A DNA stretch of 64,000 nucleotides from Rhizobium sp. 11515TR (GCF_002277895.1 NZ_CP022998.1:2213501-2277500); one strand, 5' to 3'; positions 10,305-20,624 are shown, counted from the first letter of the stretch. Notes: generated by a model not told the origin, from the sequence alone. Made by a program: numbers and translations.

Positions 10305-11645
10305 ATGGCTTCTGCAGCGGAACAATTGGCGTCCAACCTCAATTTTTCGACCTTTGCCAAAGCCGAGGATCTCAAGAAGCGCCTGTGGTTTACGCTCGGC
10401 GCTCTCCTCGTCTACCGGCTCGGCACCCACATTCCGCTTCCTGGCCTCAATCCTGCCGCTTATGCCCAGGCTTTCCAGAATCAGTCGGGCGGCATTCTCG
10501 GCCTCTTCAACATGTTCTCGGGCGGCGCCGTGCAGCGCATGGCGATCTTCGCGCTCGGCATCATGCCTTATATTTCCGCCTCGATTATCGTTCAGCTGAT
10601 GACGTCGGTCGTTCCTTCGCTCGAGAACCTGAAGAAGGAAGGCGAGCAGGGCCGCAAGATCATCAACCAGTACACCCGCTACGGCACGGTGCTGCTCGGC
10701 GCATTGCAGGCCTATGGTATTGCGATCGGCCTGGAGCATGGCAACGGCGTCGTTGTCGATCCCGGCTGGTTCTTCCGCATTTCCACCGTCATAACGCTGC
10801 TGGGCGGCACCATGTTCCTGATGTGGCTCGGTGAGCAGGTGACGTCGCGCGGTATCGGCAACGGCATCTCGCTGATCATCTTTGCCGGTATCGCTGCAGG
10901 TCTTCCGACCGCGCTCGCTGGCACTCTTGAACTCGGCCGCACCGGCGCGCTTTCCACGCCTCTTATTCTCGCCGTGCTGGTCGTCGCCATTCTGGTCATT
11001 GCGCTCATCGTCTTCGTCGAGCGCGCGCAGCGTCGCCTGCTGATCCAGTATCCGAAGCGCCAGGTTGGCACCCGCATGTTCCAGGGCGATACGTCGCACC
11101 TGCCGCTGAAGCTTAACACTTCGGGCGTTATCCCCGCGATATTCGCATCGTCGCTGCTGCTGCTACCGGCAACGGCTGCCGGTCTTGGTAACAATACGGC
11201 GCTGCCGACCTGGGTTACCTCCATCGTTGCAGCACTCGGCCACGGACAGCCCGTCTATATGGTGCTCTACGCTGCTCTGATCGCCTTCTTTGCCTTCTTT
11301 TACACCGCGCTGGTCTTCAATCCGAAGGACACGGCCGACAATCTGAAGAAGCATGGCGGCTTCATTCCGGGCATTCGTCCGGGCGAGCGCACTGCCGAAT
11401 ATATCGATTACGTGCTGACCCGCATCACGGTCATCGGCGCGATCTATCTTGTCTTCGTCTGCATCCTGCCCGAAATTCTCGTATCCCAGACAGGTATTCC
11501 CTTGTCTCTGGGTGGCACTTCGCTTCTGATCGTGGTTAGCGTAACGCTGGATACGGTGGCGCAGATTCAGGGTCACCTGATCGCACAGCAATATGAAGGC
11601 CTGATCAAGAAATCGAAGTTGCGTGGAGGAAAGAGGGGGCGATGA
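10305..11645 (+). CDS. secY: Preprotein translocase subunit SecY
   Basis: A 446-residue polytopic membrane protein with the SecY signature GLGSGISL-like region (here [15 protein letters not shown]) and the C-terminal pattern for ten membrane helices. It forms the protein-conducting channel with SecE and SecG. The final bases overlap the adk start (ATGA), so the two are translationally coupled. A terminator upstream suggests that secY, adk, rpsM, rpsK, rpoA and rplQ form a separate unit. Confidence 0.96.
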   Translation: MASAAEQLASNLNFSTFAKAEDLKKRLWFTLGALLVYRLGTHIPLPGLNPAAYAQAFQNQSGGILGLFNMFSGGAVQRMAIFALGIMPYISASIIVQLMTSVVPSLENLKKEGEQGRKIINQYTRYGTVLLGALQAYGIAIGLEHGNGVVVDPGWFFRISTVITLLGGTMFLMWLGEQVTSRGIGNGISLIIFAGIAAGLPTALAGTLELGRTGALSTPLILAVLVVAILVIALIVFVERAQRRLLIQYPKRQVGTRMFQGDTSHLPLKLNTSGVIPAIFASSLLLLPATAAGLGNNTALPTWVTSIVAALGHGQPVYMVLYAALIAFFAFFYTALVFNPKDTADNLKKHGGFIPGIRPGERTAEYIDYVLTRITVIGAIYLVFVCILPEILVSQTGIPLSLGGTSLLIVVSVTLDTVAQIQGHLIAQQYEGLIKKSKLRGGKRGR

Positions 11646-12292
11646 GACTCATACTTTTAGGGCCGCCGGGAGCAGGTAAGGGGACCCAGGCCCAGCGCAT
11701 CGTGGAAAAGCATGGCATTCCGCAGCTTTCCACCGGCGACATGCTGCGCGCGGCCGTTCAGGCCGGCACGGAAGTCGGCAAGCGCGCCGACGCCTTGATG
11801 AAGGCTGGCAAGCTCGTTCCAGACGAGGTGGTCAACGCGATCGTTTCCGAGCGTATCGACCAGCCGGATTGCGCGAGGGGGTTCATCCTCGACGGTTTTC
11901 CCCGCACGCTGGTGCAGGCGGATGCAACCGAAAAGATGCTCAATGCGAAAGGCCTCGAGCTTTCCGTCGTTATCGAGCTCAAGGTCGATGATGCCGAACT
12001 GATTCGCCGCGTCTCAGGCCGCTATTCCTGCTCGAACTGCGGCAGCGTCTATCACGACACTGACAAGGTTCCTGCAAATGCGGGTGTCTGCGACAAATGC
12101 GGCTCGACGCATTTCAAGCGCCGCCCGGACGACAATGCCGAAACCATGGCGACTCGTCTTCAGGTCTACTACAAGGAGACCTCGCCGCTGATCGGTTACT
12201 ACTATGCCAAGGGTAAGTTGCAGAGCATCGACGGCATGGCCGATATCGAGCATGTGACCGAGAGCATAGAGGCTATCCTGGCTAAGCTTTAG
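11642..12292 (+). CDS. adk: Adenylate kinase
   Basis: A 216-residue long-form adenylate kinase that interconverts ATP, AMP and ADP. The P-loop is GPPGAGKGT at residues 7-15. The LID carries two CxxC pairs (CSNCGS and CDKCGS, near residues 129-152), so this enzyme has a structural zinc site, which many proteobacterial versions lack. It overlaps secY by four bases. The standard alphaproteobacterial secY-adk-rpsM order is kept. Confidence 0.96.
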   Translation: MRLILLGPPGAGKGTQAQRIVEKHGIPQLSTGDMLRAAVQAGTEVGKRADALMKAGKLVPDEVVNAIVSERIDQPDCARGFILDGFPRTLVQADATEKMLNAKGLELSVVIELKVDDAELIRRVSGRYSCSNCGSVYHDTDKVPANAGVCDKCGSTHFKRRPDDNAETMATRLQVYYKETSPLIGYYYAKGKLQSIDGMADIEHVTESIEAILAKL

Positions 12293-12508
12293 ATAGCTTA
12301 AAATAAACTTGCCGGAGCGGTTGCTTTTTTGCGCTGATTCCGCTAAACACCGCGCCAACTCGCGACATGCTATGCGATCGGCGCGGATTTCCAACGGGAA
12401 GTCCGGGTACGGTCGTTTTGACATGTGGCGGACGCACATTGAACAAGCAGCTCCCGGGCTGCATAACAAGACCTTTGCCAAGGCAAAAGGAATGCAAGGA
12501 GAACAGGC

Positions 12509-12877
12509 GTGGCTCGTATCGCTGGCGTCAACATCCCGACTGCAAAGCGCGTAGTTATTGCGCTTCGTTACATTCACGGGATCGGACCGAAGTTTGCTCA
12601 GGAAATCTGCGAGAAGGTCGGTATTCCGGCCGAGCGTCGCGTCAACCAGTTGACGGATGCCGAAGTTCTGCAGATCCGCGAAACCATCGACCGTGACTAT
12701 CAGGTCGAAGGTGATCTGCGTCGCGAAACCGCGATGAACATCAAGCGTCTCATGGACCTTGGTTCTTACCGTGGTCTGCGTCATCGCCGCGGCCTGCCGG
12801 TTCGCGGCCAGCGCACGCACACCAATGCCCGCACCCGCAAGGGCCCGGCAAAGGCGATCGCCGGTAAGAAGAAGTAA
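12509..12877 (+). CDS. rpsM: Ribosomal protein S13 (uS13)
   Basis: A 122-residue uS13 with a GTG start preceded by AAGGAG. It carries the conserved [14 protein letters not shown] and [20 protein letters not shown] blocks. S13 contacts S19 and the A and P-site tRNAs in the 30S head. A 216-base gap separates it from adk and may hold a promoter. Confidence 0.96.
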   Translation: MARIAGVNIPTAKRVVIALRYIHGIGPKFAQEICEKVGIPAERRVNQLTDAEVLQIRETIDRDYQVEGDLRRETAMNIKRLMDLGSYRGLRHRRGLPVRGQRTHTNARTRKGPAKAIAGKKK

Positions 12878-12898
12878 TTTCCGGGCAACCGGATTTGG

Positions 12899-12925
12899 GA
12901 GGCTGGCGGTCCGCCGGCCTCTTTT
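12899..12925 (+). terminator. Hairpin with T tract between rpsM and rpsK
   Basis: A nine-pair stem with one wobble (12899-12907 with 12913-12921) is followed by TTTT ending at 12925. It lies 22 bases after the rpsM stop. A second, looser stem follows near 12931-12960. Since rpsK and rpoA must be expressed, it may act as a partial terminator or attenuator. Confidence 0.55.
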
Positions 12926-13008
12926 GAGTTTGAAGCGGTGCTCCGTGGGCGCCGCTTCGGTGTAGCCGCTGGCATTACGGCGGTGCAGAGATCCAAGAAA
13001 GGACTAAC

Positions 13009-13398
13009 ATGGCCAAGGAAGCCGTACGCGTTCGTCGTCGCGAGCGTAAAAATATCACGTCGGGCGTCGCACACGTCAACTCGACCTTCAACAACACGAT
13101 GATCACCATCACCGACGCACAGGGCAACGCGATTGCCTGGTCGTCCGCTGGTGCCAAGGGCTTCAAGGGTTCGCGCAAGTCGACCCCGTTCGCCGCCCAG
13201 ATCGCTGCCGAAGACTGCGCCAAGAAGGCTCAGGAACATGGCATGAAGTCGCTCGAAGTTGAAGTTTGCGGTCCGGGCTCCGGTCGTGAATCCGCTCTGC
13301 GCGCGCTCCAGGCTGCTGGTTTCATGATCACGTCCATCCGCGACGTGACCCCGATCCCGCACAATGGTTGCCGCCCGCGCAAGAAGCGTCGCGTCTGA
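13009..13398 (+). CDS. rpsK: Ribosomal protein S11 (uS11)
   Basis: A 129-residue uS11, a platform protein of the 30S subunit that contacts mRNA at the E site. The conserved C-terminal [18 protein letters not shown] is present. It is followed by a GC-rich imperfect hairpin and then rpoA. An AAAGGA ribosome binding site precedes the ATG. Confidence 0.96.
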   Translation: MAKEAVRVRRRERKNITSGVAHVNSTFNNTMITITDAQGNAIAWSSAGAKGFKGSRKSTPFAAQIAAEDCAKKAQEHGMKSLEVEVCGPGSGRESALRALQAAGFMITSIRDVTPIPHNGCRPRKKRRV

Positions 13399-13501
13399 TC
13401 ATCGCCACTCACGACACCGGCCGGGGTAGATGCGCCCGGCTTGGTGTTACTCAAGCTCGGTTGCCACGATTGGATGGTGGCAACGAACGGAAGGCAAAAA
13501 C

Positions 13502-14512
13502 ATGATTCAGAAAAACTGGCAGGAACTGATCAAGCCCAACAAGGTCGAGTTCACCTCGAGCGGCCGTACGAAGGCAACGCTCGTGGCCGAACCGCTGGAG
13601 CGTGGCTTTGGTCTCACCCTCGGCAACGCGCTGCGTCGCGTTCTGCTGTCCTCTCTGCGCGGTGCCGCTGTAACGGCCGTGCAGATCGACGGCGTATTGC
13701 ATGAGTTCTCCTCTATCCCGGGCGTCCGGGAAGACGTGACGGACATCGTGCTGAACATCAAGGAAATCGCCATCAAGATGGACGGCGATGACAGCAAGCG
13801 CATGGTCGTCCGCAAGCAGGGCCCAGGTGTCGTAACTGCTGGCGACATCCAGACGGTCGGCGATATCGAAATCCTCAACCCCGAGCATGTTATCTGCACG
13901 CTCGACGAGGGCGCCGAAATCCGCATGGAATTCACCGTCAACAATGGCAAGGGCTATGTGCCTGCCGAACGCAATCGTGCGGAAGACGCTCCGATCGGCC
14001 TCATCCCGGTCGATAGCCTCTATTCGCCGGTCAAGAAGGTGTCCTACAAGGTTGAAAATACCCGCGAAGGACAGGTTCTCGACTACGACAAGCTGAGCAT
14101 GTCGATCGAAACCGACGGTTCGATCAGCGGTGAAGATGCCGTCGCTTTCGCGGCTCGCATCCTCCAGGATCAGCTTGGCGTGTTCGTCAACTTCGACGAG
14201 CCGCAGAAGGAAGCCGAAGAAGAAGCAGTCACCGAACTCGCTTTCAACCCGGCGCTCCTCAAGAAGGTGGACGAGCTGGAACTGTCCGTTCGCTCGGCAA
14301 ATTGCCTGAAGAACGACAACATCGTCTACATCGGCGACCTCATTCAGAAGACCGAAGCAGAAATGCTCCGCACGCCGAATTTTGGTCGCAAGTCGCTGAA
14401 CGAAATCAAGGAAGTTCTCGCTTCCATGGGCCTGCACCTCGGCATGGAAGTGCCGGCATGGCCGCCCGAGAACATCGAAGATCTCGCCAAGCGTTACGAA
14501 GACCAATACTAA
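13502..14512 (+). CDS. rpoA: RNA polymerase alpha subunit
   Basis: A 336-residue alpha subunit starting [17 protein letters not shown], the rhizobial consensus. The N-terminal domain dimerises and nucleates beta and beta-prime assembly. The C-terminal domain (about 250-330, with [20 protein letters not shown] and the [12 protein letters not shown] helix) binds UP elements and activators. The start at 13502 is preferred over 13430 because it gives the family length. Confidence 0.97.
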   Translation: MIQKNWQELIKPNKVEFTSSGRTKATLVAEPLERGFGLTLGNALRRVLLSSLRGAAVTAVQIDGVLHEFSSIPGVREDVTDIVLNIKEIAIKMDGDDSKRMVVRKQGPGVVTAGDIQTVGDIEILNPEHVICTLDEGAEIRMEFTVNNGKGYVPAERNRAEDAPIGLIPVDSLYSPVKKVSYKVENTREGQVLDYDKLSMSIETDGSISGEDAVAFAARILQDQLGVFVNFDEPQKEAEEEAVTELAFNPALLKKVDELELSVRSANCLKNDNIVYIGDLIQKTEAEMLRTPNFGRKSLNEIKEVLASMGLHLGMEVPAWPPENIEDLAKRYEDQY

Positions 14513-14559
14513 CCAACAAACTGCAGGCGAACGATGCCTGCAAGTGAAGGAGAATAGCC

Positions 14560-14982
14560 ATGCGCCACGGTAAAGCCGGCCGCAAGCTGAATAGAACCGC
14601 TAGCCACCGTAAGGCGATGTTCGCCAACATGGCAGCTTCGCTCATCACCCATGAGCAGATCGTCACCACGCTCCCGAAGGCGAAGGAAATTCGTCCGATC
14701 GTCGAGAAGCTGGTAACCCTCGGCAAGCGCGGCGACCTGCACGCTCGTCGTCAGGCCATCTCGCAGATCCGCGACGCTGCTGTCGTTTCGAAGCTGTTCG
14801 ATGCGATCGCAACCCGCTACGCCACCCGCAACGGCGGCTACCTGCGTATCATGAAAGCCGGCTTCCGCCAGGGCGACAATGCCGCTCTCGCAGTCGTCGA
14901 GTTCGTCGATCGCGACGTCAACGCCAAGGGCGCAGCCGACAAGGCTCGCGTTGCCGCTGAAGAAGAAGCCGCAGCCGCTTAA
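14560..14982 (+). CDS. rplQ: Ribosomal protein L17 (bL17)
   Basis: A 140-residue bL17 starting [20 protein letters not shown], the family signature. It is a 50S protein near the exit tunnel. It ends with an Ala/Glu-rich tail common in alphaproteobacteria and is followed by an intrinsic terminator, closing the ribosomal superoperon. Confidence 0.96.
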   Translation: MRHGKAGRKLNRTASHRKAMFANMAASLITHEQIVTTLPKAKEIRPIVEKLVTLGKRGDLHARRQAISQIRDAAVVSKLFDAIATRYATRNGGYLRIMKAGFRQGDNAALAVVEFVDRDVNAKGAADKARVAAEEEAAAA

Positions 14983-15009
14983 GGCTAAGTTTCGGATACA
15001 AGATCAAGG

Positions 15010-15035
15010 GCCGGATGAGCGATCATCCGGCTTTT
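15010..15035 (+). terminator. Intrinsic terminator after rplQ
   Basis: A perfect 9 bp stem (15010-15018 with 15023-15031), loop GCGA and a TTTT tract lie 28 bases after the rplQ stop. This is a convincing end for the alpha operon. Confidence 0.85.
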
Positions 15036-15151
15036 GTCATTTGTGGAGTGGAGCGGCTTTTCAATCCCCCCGATTGCTTTGGAATATCGCAATCAGCCTT
15101 GCTGAGTCGCAGCCGGCTCAGGCGCATCACGGAATAGGGGCGTCGTAGGAC

Positions 15152-15559
15152 ATGCAGCGAAAATTGACGCGCGGGAGACTGCTTCTGTTCCTCGCGCTCT
15201 TGGTGACCATCGCCGCCAGTCTTGCGTTGCGGCGCTATGGTTATGCGCTCGATCTGCCTTTCGCGATCGTCAAATATGGCGGCTCGTTATTGTGGGGAGC
15301 GATGGTCTATTGGCTCTTGGCGGCAATCTTCGTGTCTTCAGGACATTTCAGGATTGCCGTGGCGGCGCTGCTCGTCGCGATCGCCGTAGAGTTTTTCAGG
15401 CTTTGGCACACGCCTGACCTTGATGCCTTTCGATTGACCGCCGCCGGAGCCCTGTTGCTGGGGAGAGTATTCTCGCTGTGGAATATCGTCGCCTATGCCG
15501 CCGGCATCGCGCTGACGTTGGCGATCGATTGCGCGCTGTCGAAGCCCAAACCGTTGTGA
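15152..15559 (+). CDS. DUF2809 family small membrane protein
   Basis: A 135-residue protein with four hydrophobic helices (about residues 9-27, 42-62, 65-85 and 105-128). The YGGSLLWGAMVYWLLA and AVEFFRLWHTPDLDAFR motifs are characteristic of DUF2809. The function of the family is unknown. It lies on its own after the rplQ terminator and converges with the DinB gene. The membrane location follows from sequence; no role is proposed. Confidence 0.78.
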   Translation: MQRKLTRGRLLLFLALLVTIAASLALRRYGYALDLPFAIVKYGGSLLWGAMVYWLLAAIFVSSGHFRIAVAALLVAIAVEFFRLWHTPDLDAFRLTAAGALLLGRVFSLWNIVAYAAGIALTLAIDCALSKPKPL

Positions 15560-15584
15560 AGAGCCAAAACCGCCAGGGCAGGAC

Positions 15585-16103
15585 TCATTCAGCCGCCACG
15601 GCCAGCCTGCGTGCGGGTTCGCTGCGATGAAGATGAACGGCAAGCGTGTCCCAGGGTGGCGCAATGGAAAGCTGCGCCAGAAGCCGACCGATCTCGCCCC
15701 TGTGGTAGCCTCCATGTGTGACGACATGGAGGAGCATCTCCCAGCGCGTCATGCAGCCCTTGTCGCCATCCGTGAAGTCGAACGGCACTGGAGTTGATAG
15801 AAGCTCCGAGTCGACGGTTTCGAGATAGGTCAGATACCATAGATCCGAAGCCGTCAGCGCCGCGCGAAGATCGGGCAGGGATGGCGTCTCCGGCGTATTG
15901 TCGTCCGCGTAGCCGTGCTCCCTTCCGGTGAGGTGCGCCGCGAATATGCGGCCGACGACCAGCGAGTGGTTCATCAGGCGTATGGAGAGATGACGTTCCC
16001 TGCCGTGGCGGGCGGGATCGAGGCGACCGACAGCGTCGAGCAATTCCTCGTTCGCCCAGGCCTGATAGCGGAACAGAGTTTGCAGCAATGATATTTCGCT
16101 CAT
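15585..16103 (-). CDS. DinB family metal-dependent protein
   Basis: A 172-residue four-helix-bundle protein of the DinB/DUF664 group. Three histidines in family positions are visible: MNHSLVV (about residue 45) and the pair in HVVTHGGYHRGEIG (about residues 129-137), expected to bind one metal. Members include bacillithiol- and mycothiol-dependent transferases, but the substrate here is unknown. It is divergent from the TetR gene with a palindrome between them, so the regulator probably controls it. Confidence 0.85.
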   Translation of the reverse strand: MSEISLLQTLFRYQAWANEELLDAVGRLDPARHGRERHLSIRLMNHSLVVGRIFAAHLTGREHGYADDNTPETPSLPDLRAALTASDLWYLTYLETVDSELLSTPVPFDFTDGDKGCMTRWEMLLHVVTHGGYHRGEIGRLLAQLSIAPPWDTLAVHLHRSEPARRLAVAAE

Positions 16104-16124
16104 GATGAAACACCTTTCGTCATT

Positions 16125-16160
16125 CCATGAAATGCGAGTAATCTGCTCACATTTTCATGG
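16125..16160. promoter_or_regulatory. Palindromic operator between DinB and TetR genes
   Basis: Two inverted half-sites, CCATGAAATGCGAG (16125-16138) and the complement of CCATGAAAATGTGAGC (16145-16160), face each other across six bases. They lie in the 69-base divergent intergenic region, 13 bases from the TetR start. The arrangement fits a TetR operator controlling both genes; this is inferred from symmetry and position. Confidence 0.65.
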
Positions 16161-16172
16161 AGTGGGTGCCGC

Positions 16173-16799
16173 ATGTCTACTCGCATTAAGAAACCGCGCT
16201 CGCCGATGCGAAAAGAGCCGAGCCAGGCGCGTTCGCGGGCAACGGTCGATGCGATTGTCGAATCGGGTGCTCGCGTTTTAGGGGAGCGCGGATGGGCCGG
16301 CTTCACGACCAATACTGTGGCGGCCGTCGCCGGTATCAGCATCGGCTCGCTTTATCAGTATTTCCCTGACAAGCTTTCCTTGGTCGAAGCCGTCAGGCGT
16401 CGTCATTTCGATGAGGTCCTTACGGTCATGCGCAAAACGATGGCCGGCGCACTGCCGTTGCTGCAGCGCGCGGAGGCGCTCGTGCAAGGCATGATCGACG
16501 CTCACAATGTAAACCCGGAGCTTCACAGGGTGCTGCTGGATGAGGCGCCGGGCCACGATGGTTCGAGGGTAGCGCACGATGCCTTCCTGGCCGAATATCA
16601 CGCTCACTACAAAGCTTTCGTTGCCACGCATCGCAATGAGCGCGACGGCCCCTCCGACGATGTTCTTGCGCAGCTGCTATCCGGTGCGGTGGAAGGAGTG
16701 ATCCACAGTGCAGCTCGAAAGCATGTGCTGGGCTCGCCGGAACTGAAGCGGGAGCTCGTCAGAATGATATGTTTCTATCTGAGCAACGGCGATCGATGA
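16173..16799 (+). CDS. TetR/AcrR family transcriptional regulator
   Basis: A 208-residue TetR regulator. The N-terminal helix-turn-helix spans about residues 14-60, with VAGISIGSLYQYFPDKLSLVEA as the recognition region. The C-terminal ligand domain gives no clue to the inducer. Divergent orientation and the shared palindrome point to the DinB-family gene and itself as targets. Confidence 0.9.
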   Translation: MSTRIKKPRSPMRKEPSQARSRATVDAIVESGARVLGERGWAGFTTNTVAAVAGISIGSLYQYFPDKLSLVEAVRRRHFDEVLTVMRKTMAGALPLLQRAEALVQGMIDAHNVNPELHRVLLDEAPGHDGSRVAHDAFLAEYHAHYKAFVATHRNERDGPSDDVLAQLLSGAVEGVIHSAARKHVLGSPELKRELVRMICFYLSNGDR

Positions 16800-16915
16800 A
16801 AGACGGGCCGATCTGCACGCCTGCAATCTCGGCCTCTTTACTGTCTTGGTTATCGCTGAGCGCATAGCTGCATTTCCCATTTGGGATAGCGCTTTTGATG
16901 ATAATAATTTGAATC

Positions 16916-16934
16916 CTAATTAGTTTAGTGCTAA
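16916..16934. promoter_or_regulatory. AT-rich palindromes upstream of the MarR gene
   Basis: CTAATTAG at 16916-16923 and the inverted pair TTAG/CTAA (16919-16922 and 16931-16934) lie 10-28 bases before the MarR start. Overlapping short palindromes this close to the start are typical for MarR autoregulation. This is a symmetry-based inference. Confidence 0.45.
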
Positions 16935-16943
16935 TAGATTCTC

Positions 16944-17414
16944 ATGAACTCGTCAAACGCTCTACAACGCCTCTTCACCGCCAATCTACTGACCACCGGC
17001 CGCCAGTGGCGCCGGGTTGTCGATCTCGCGCTGAGCTCCCATGGCATATCTGAGGCTGTGGCCGCGCCGCTGCTATGGATCGGCCGCCTGGGGGGAGGCG
17101 TGCGGCAGGTGGTGCTCGCCACTTATGTCGGCATCGAAGGCCCGTCTCTGGTTCGGTTGATCGATCAGCTCGAAAGCATGGATCTTGTCATGCGCAAGGA
17201 TGATCCCACGGATCGTCGCGCGAAAGGCCTGTGGCTGACACCGGAAGGCGAAAAGCTGGCCTCCCGCATGGAAGACGTCCTTGATGAGCTGCGTGGCAAG
17301 ATCCTCGCCAATGTCGACCCTGCGGATATCGAAGCTGCGGTTCGCGTCCTGAAGGCTTTCGAGGAGTTTGAAGCATCCAGGGCCGCCGAACCGGAGCCGG
17401 AGAAGGTCTCATGA
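16944..17414 (+). CDS. MarR family transcriptional regulator of an efflux operon
   Basis: A 156-residue winged-helix regulator. The wing motif KDDPTDRRAKGLWLTPEGEK (about residues 90-109) is the MarR signature. Its stop overlaps the start of the FUSC transporter gene (ATGA), so regulator and pump form one operon. By analogy with such operons it probably represses the pump and responds to an aromatic or phenolic compound; the ligand is unknown. Confidence 0.88.
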   Translation: MNSSNALQRLFTANLLTTGRQWRRVVDLALSSHGISEAVAAPLLWIGRLGGGVRQVVLATYVGIEGPSLVRLIDQLESMDLVMRKDDPTDRRAKGLWLTPEGEKLASRMEDVLDELRGKILANVDPADIEAAVRVLKAFEEFEASRAAEPEPEKVS

Positions 17415-19483
17415 GCATTCCATCCTGGCGCGAGTGGTTATTTTCCGTCAAAGCCTTCATCGCTGCGATCATGGCGCTGTTCATCGCCTTGTCGCTCGAT
17501 CTGCCGCGTCCCTATTGGGCGATGGCCGCTGTTTATGTGGTCGCCAATCCTCTAGCCGGCGCAACCAGCTCCAAGGGGCTTTACCGCGCGCTCGGCACGC
17601 TTATCGGTGCCACCGCATCGGTGATCCTCATCCCGCTCTTTGTCAACGCGCCGGAACTGCTTTCGATCGTTGTCGCGCTGTGGACCGGCACCTTGCTGTT
17701 CATCTCGATGCTCGACCGCACCTCGCGCAGCTACGTCTTCATGCTGGCTGGCTATACGTTGCCGCTGATCGCGCTGCCGACCGTCGGATCGCCCGAGACC
17801 ATTTTCGATGTCGCACTTGCCCGCTCCGAGGAAATTCTCATCGGCATCGTCTGTGCGAGCGTGGTTAGCGCCGTCGTCTTTCCGAGCAGCGTCGGTACTG
17901 TCCTCGGCCAGCGCATAGGTTCCTGGCTGGATGATGCCGGCACCTGGGCCGACGAGATCCTGCGCGGCGAGGGCGCTTCGCCGGCAACTCCCTTGAAGCG
18001 GCAGAAGCTTGCCGCCGACGTTTCCGGCCTGGATCTCGTCATCAGCCAGTTGCGCTATGATGCCGGCAGCCGCGACATCGTCAGGCATTCGCGCGAGTTG
18101 CGCGGCCGCCTGCTGATGCTGCTGCCGCTCTTCTCCTCACTTGCCGACCGCCTGCACGCCTTGAAGGCTGGTGGCAAGCCGCTACCGCAGGAATTGGTCG
18201 TTGTTTTGAACGAGGTGGCCGATTGGCTGGGGCAGGGTGGTCGTGGCAAGGTCGATGAGACCGCTGAGACCTTGTCGCGGAAGATCGAGGAGTTGCAGCA
18301 GAACGACCTCGATATCGGCTGGGACGATCTCGTCCGATCGAGCGCTCTCGCCCGCCTCAAGGAAATTGTCGACTTATGGCAGGATTGCCTGACGCTGCGC
18401 GCCCAAATAGTCTCAGGACAGCAGGTCGGTACCTGGCGCCCCGCCTTCCGCTATCGCAATGTCGTCGGTCGCAGCAGGCACTATGATTACGCCCTGCTTG
18501 CTTTCTCGGCCGGTAGCGTCATCGCCGGAATTGCCGTCGCCTGCTTCTTCTGGATCTATTCCGGCTGGGCGGATGGTGCCGGCTTCATCGCCATGGTGGC
18601 CGTTGCCTGCTCGTTTTTCGCCGCGCTCGATCGTCCCGCTCCCTTCATCACCACCATGTTCATCTGGACTGCGGTGAGCCTGGTCATCGCCGGCATCTAT
18701 ATCTTCGGCGTGTTGCCGTCGATTTCCGGCTTCGAGATGCTGGTGCTGGTCTTTGCGCCGCCCTTCCTGGTGATGGGGCTGCTGATTACCCGCCCGCAAA
18801 CCAATATGCTCGGCATGTTGCTGGCCGTGAACGACGCAAGTTTCATCGCTCTGCAGGATCGTTATACCGCCGATTTCGCCAGCTTCACCAACAGTGCGAT
18901 CGCCGCTCTGGCCGGTGTTGGCTTCGCCTTAGTCTGGACTTTGCTTACCCGCCCATTCGGCTCCGAGCTTGCTGCCTGGCGGCTGGTGCGAGCCGGCTGG
19001 AGAGATCTGGCCGAAACTGCCGCCGGCATCCGCCGCACGGATCATGAACGCCTCTCAGGCCGCATCCTCGATCGCCTGGGCCAGCTCGTGCCCCGCCTTG
19101 CAGGCATCGAGGACCGAGAACTGAAGAAGGTCGATGGCTATGCCGATGTCCGTCTCGGTTTCAACGTGCTGATGCTGCAGAAAGAGCGTGGTCAACTGAA
19201 ACCAGCTGCCGCTGCCTCGGTCAGCGAAGTGCTGATCGGCGTGTCGGATTTCTATCGTTCGCGGCTGAAGACAAAACGGGCCGTGGATCCGGCCGACGAA
19301 CTGCGTGTATCGATCGACCATGGCCTCGAAGCCGTCGCGCAGGAAAAGCGAGATTCCGCTCGGGCGAGCCTTGATGCGCTCGTCGGTCTTCGCCGGGCGC
19401 TCTTCCCGCATGCCGAGCCGCCGGCGAGCTGGCGGCCACCGCTATCCGATACAACCCAACCTCTTCCCATTGCCGCCGAGTAA
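17411..19483 (+). CDS. FUSC family inner-membrane efflux protein (AaeB-like)
   Basis: A 690-residue protein with the two-repeat architecture of the fusaric-acid/aromatic-acid exporter family. There is an N-terminal block of membrane helices (about 12-165), a cytoplasmic segment (about 170-355), a second block (about 355-510) and a C-terminal cytoplasmic domain. With the DUF1656 protein and the HlyD-type adaptor it would export aromatic carboxylic acids, as AaeB does with AaeA and AaeX in E. coli. The substrate is inferred. Confidence 0.87.
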   Translation: MSIPSWREWLFSVKAFIAAIMALFIALSLDLPRPYWAMAAVYVVANPLAGATSSKGLYRALGTLIGATASVILIPLFVNAPELLSIVVALWTGTLLFISMLDRTSRSYVFMLAGYTLPLIALPTVGSPETIFDVALARSEEILIGIVCASVVSAVVFPSSVGTVLGQRIGSWLDDAGTWADEILRGEGASPATPLKRQKLAADVSGLDLVISQLRYDAGSRDIVRHSRELRGRLLMLLPLFSSLADRLHALKAGGKPLPQELVVVLNEVADWLGQGGRGKVDETAETLSRKIEELQQNDLDIGWDDLVRSSALARLKEIVDLWQDCLTLRAQIVSGQQVGTWRPAFRYRNVVGRSRHYDYALLAFSAGSVIAGIAVACFFWIYSGWADGAGFIAMVAVACSFFAALDRPAPFITTMFIWTAVSLVIAGIYIFGVLPSISGFEMLVLVFAPPFLVMGLLITRPQTNMLGMLLAVNDASFIALQDRYTADFASFTNSAIAALAGVGFALVWTLLTRPFGSELAAWRLVRAGWRDLAETAAGIRRTDHERLSGRILDRLGQLVPRLAGIEDRELKKVDGYADVRLGFNVLMLQKERGQLKPAAAASVSEVLIGVSDFYRSRLKTKRAVDPADELRVSIDHGLEAVAQEKRDSARASLDALVGLRRALFPHAEPPASWRPPLSDTTQPLPIAAE

Positions 19484-19487
19484 TATC

Positions 19488-19697
19488 ATGCCCGCAGAAT
19501 TCGATCTTTATGGCGTCTATATCCCGCGCCTTCTCGTCCTCATGCTCCTGACGCTGTTTGTCGTCATCATCCTTCGACGCCTGCTCGCATGGATCGGCGT
19601 CTACACTCTGGTCTGGCATCGCGGTCTCTTCGATCTCGCGCTTTACGTCCTGCTGCTCGGCGCCGTCTCCTCAGTCTCTCGTTGGTACTTCACATGA
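19488..19697 (+). CDS. DUF1656 small membrane protein (AaeX-like)
   Basis: A 69-residue protein with two membrane helices (about residues 12-31 and 45-62) and the family opening EFDLYGVYIPRLL. The ATG at 19488 lies four bases after the transporter stop, and its own stop overlaps the HlyD start. DUF1656 proteins are regular partners of FUSC pumps; their exact role is unknown. Confidence 0.87.
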   Translation: MPAEFDLYGVYIPRLLVLMLLTLFVVIILRRLLAWIGVYTLVWHRGLFDLALYVLLLGAVSSVSRWYFT

Positions 19698-20584
19698 ACG
19701 CGTTAAAACTCATCGGCCGTGTGGCCGTTACACTCATTTTCGTTATTGCCGCCGTCTATGTCGGCCGTCACCTCTGGGGCCATTACATGGATGAACCGTG
19801 GACGCGCGATGCGCGCCTCAGGGCTGATGTCGTCGGCATCGCGCCTGACGTCTCCGGCCTGGTGAGCGAGGTCCTCGTCAAGGACAACCAGACCGTCAAG
19901 AAGGGTGATATCCTCTTCCGCGTTGATCGCGATCGCTTTGCCATCGCTCTCGAACAGGCGGATGCGGCCCTTGCCAGCAGCAAGGCGGCTCTCGAACAGG
20001 CTCAGCGCGAAAGCGCTCGGCAGGCGCGCCTTGGGGATGCCGCCTCCCTGCAGCAGAAGGAGCAGGCGCTGACCACCGTGCAGCAGGATGAAGCGGCTGT
20101 TCGCCAGGCGACTGCCAATCGCGAGCTCGCCCAGCTCAATCTCGACCGCTCCGAAGTTCGCGCCACCGTCAACGGCACGATCTCGAACCTCAGCCTGCGT
20201 CCGGGCGACTATGTTTCCGCCGGCACTGCCAAGGTGGCGCTGATCGACAGCGATTCCCTGCGTGTCGAAGGCTATTTCGAAGAAACCAAGCTGCCGCGCA
20301 TCCAGATCGGCGACGAAGTTCATATCCACTTGATGGGTCAGGCCGAGAAACTGACCGGTCATGTCGAGAGCATCGCTTACGGCATCGAGGACCGCGAGCG
20401 CACCTCCGGCAGCCTGCTTGCCAACATCACGCCGACCTTCAGCTGGGTACGCCTGGCGCAGCGTGTGCCAGTGCGCATCGCGCTCGACAAGGTACCCGAT
20501 GGCACGAAGCTCATCGCCGGCCTCACGGCGACCGTCGAAGTGCAGGAACAGGGCCAAGCCAAGATCGCCAGCGCTGCGGAATGA
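19694..20584 (+). CDS. HlyD/EmrA family periplasmic adaptor (AaeA-like)
   Basis: A 296-residue membrane-fusion protein. It has one N-terminal membrane helix (about 6-26), a biotinyl-lipoyl-like half (DVSGLVSEVLVKDNQTVKKG), a short coiled-coil hairpin (about 90-150) and beta-barrel regions. The start ATG at 19694 overlaps the stop of the DUF1656 gene. It would link the FUSC pump to an outer-membrane channel, which is not encoded nearby. Confidence 0.88.
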   Translation: MNALKLIGRVAVTLIFVIAAVYVGRHLWGHYMDEPWTRDARLRADVVGIAPDVSGLVSEVLVKDNQTVKKGDILFRVDRDRFAIALEQADAALASSKAALEQAQRESARQARLGDAASLQQKEQALTTVQQDEAAVRQATANRELAQLNLDRSEVRATVNGTISNLSLRPGDYVSAGTAKVALIDSDSLRVEGYFEETKLPRIQIGDEVHIHLMGQAEKLTGHVESIAYGIEDRERTSGSLLANITPTFSWVRLAQRVPVRIALDKVPDGTKLIAGLTATVEVQEQGQAKIASAAE

Positions 20585-20599
20585 CTTCGCTTGAAAGAT

Positions 20600-20624
20600 A
20601 GAGCGGCCGTTCTCAGGCCGCTCT
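20600..20624. terminator. Bidirectional hairpin between convergent operons
   Basis: A perfect 9 bp stem (20600-20608 with 20616-20624) lies 16 bases after the HlyD stop and overlaps the last codons of msrQ. T tracts are absent, but its location between convergent genes suits a shared terminator. Confidence 0.5.
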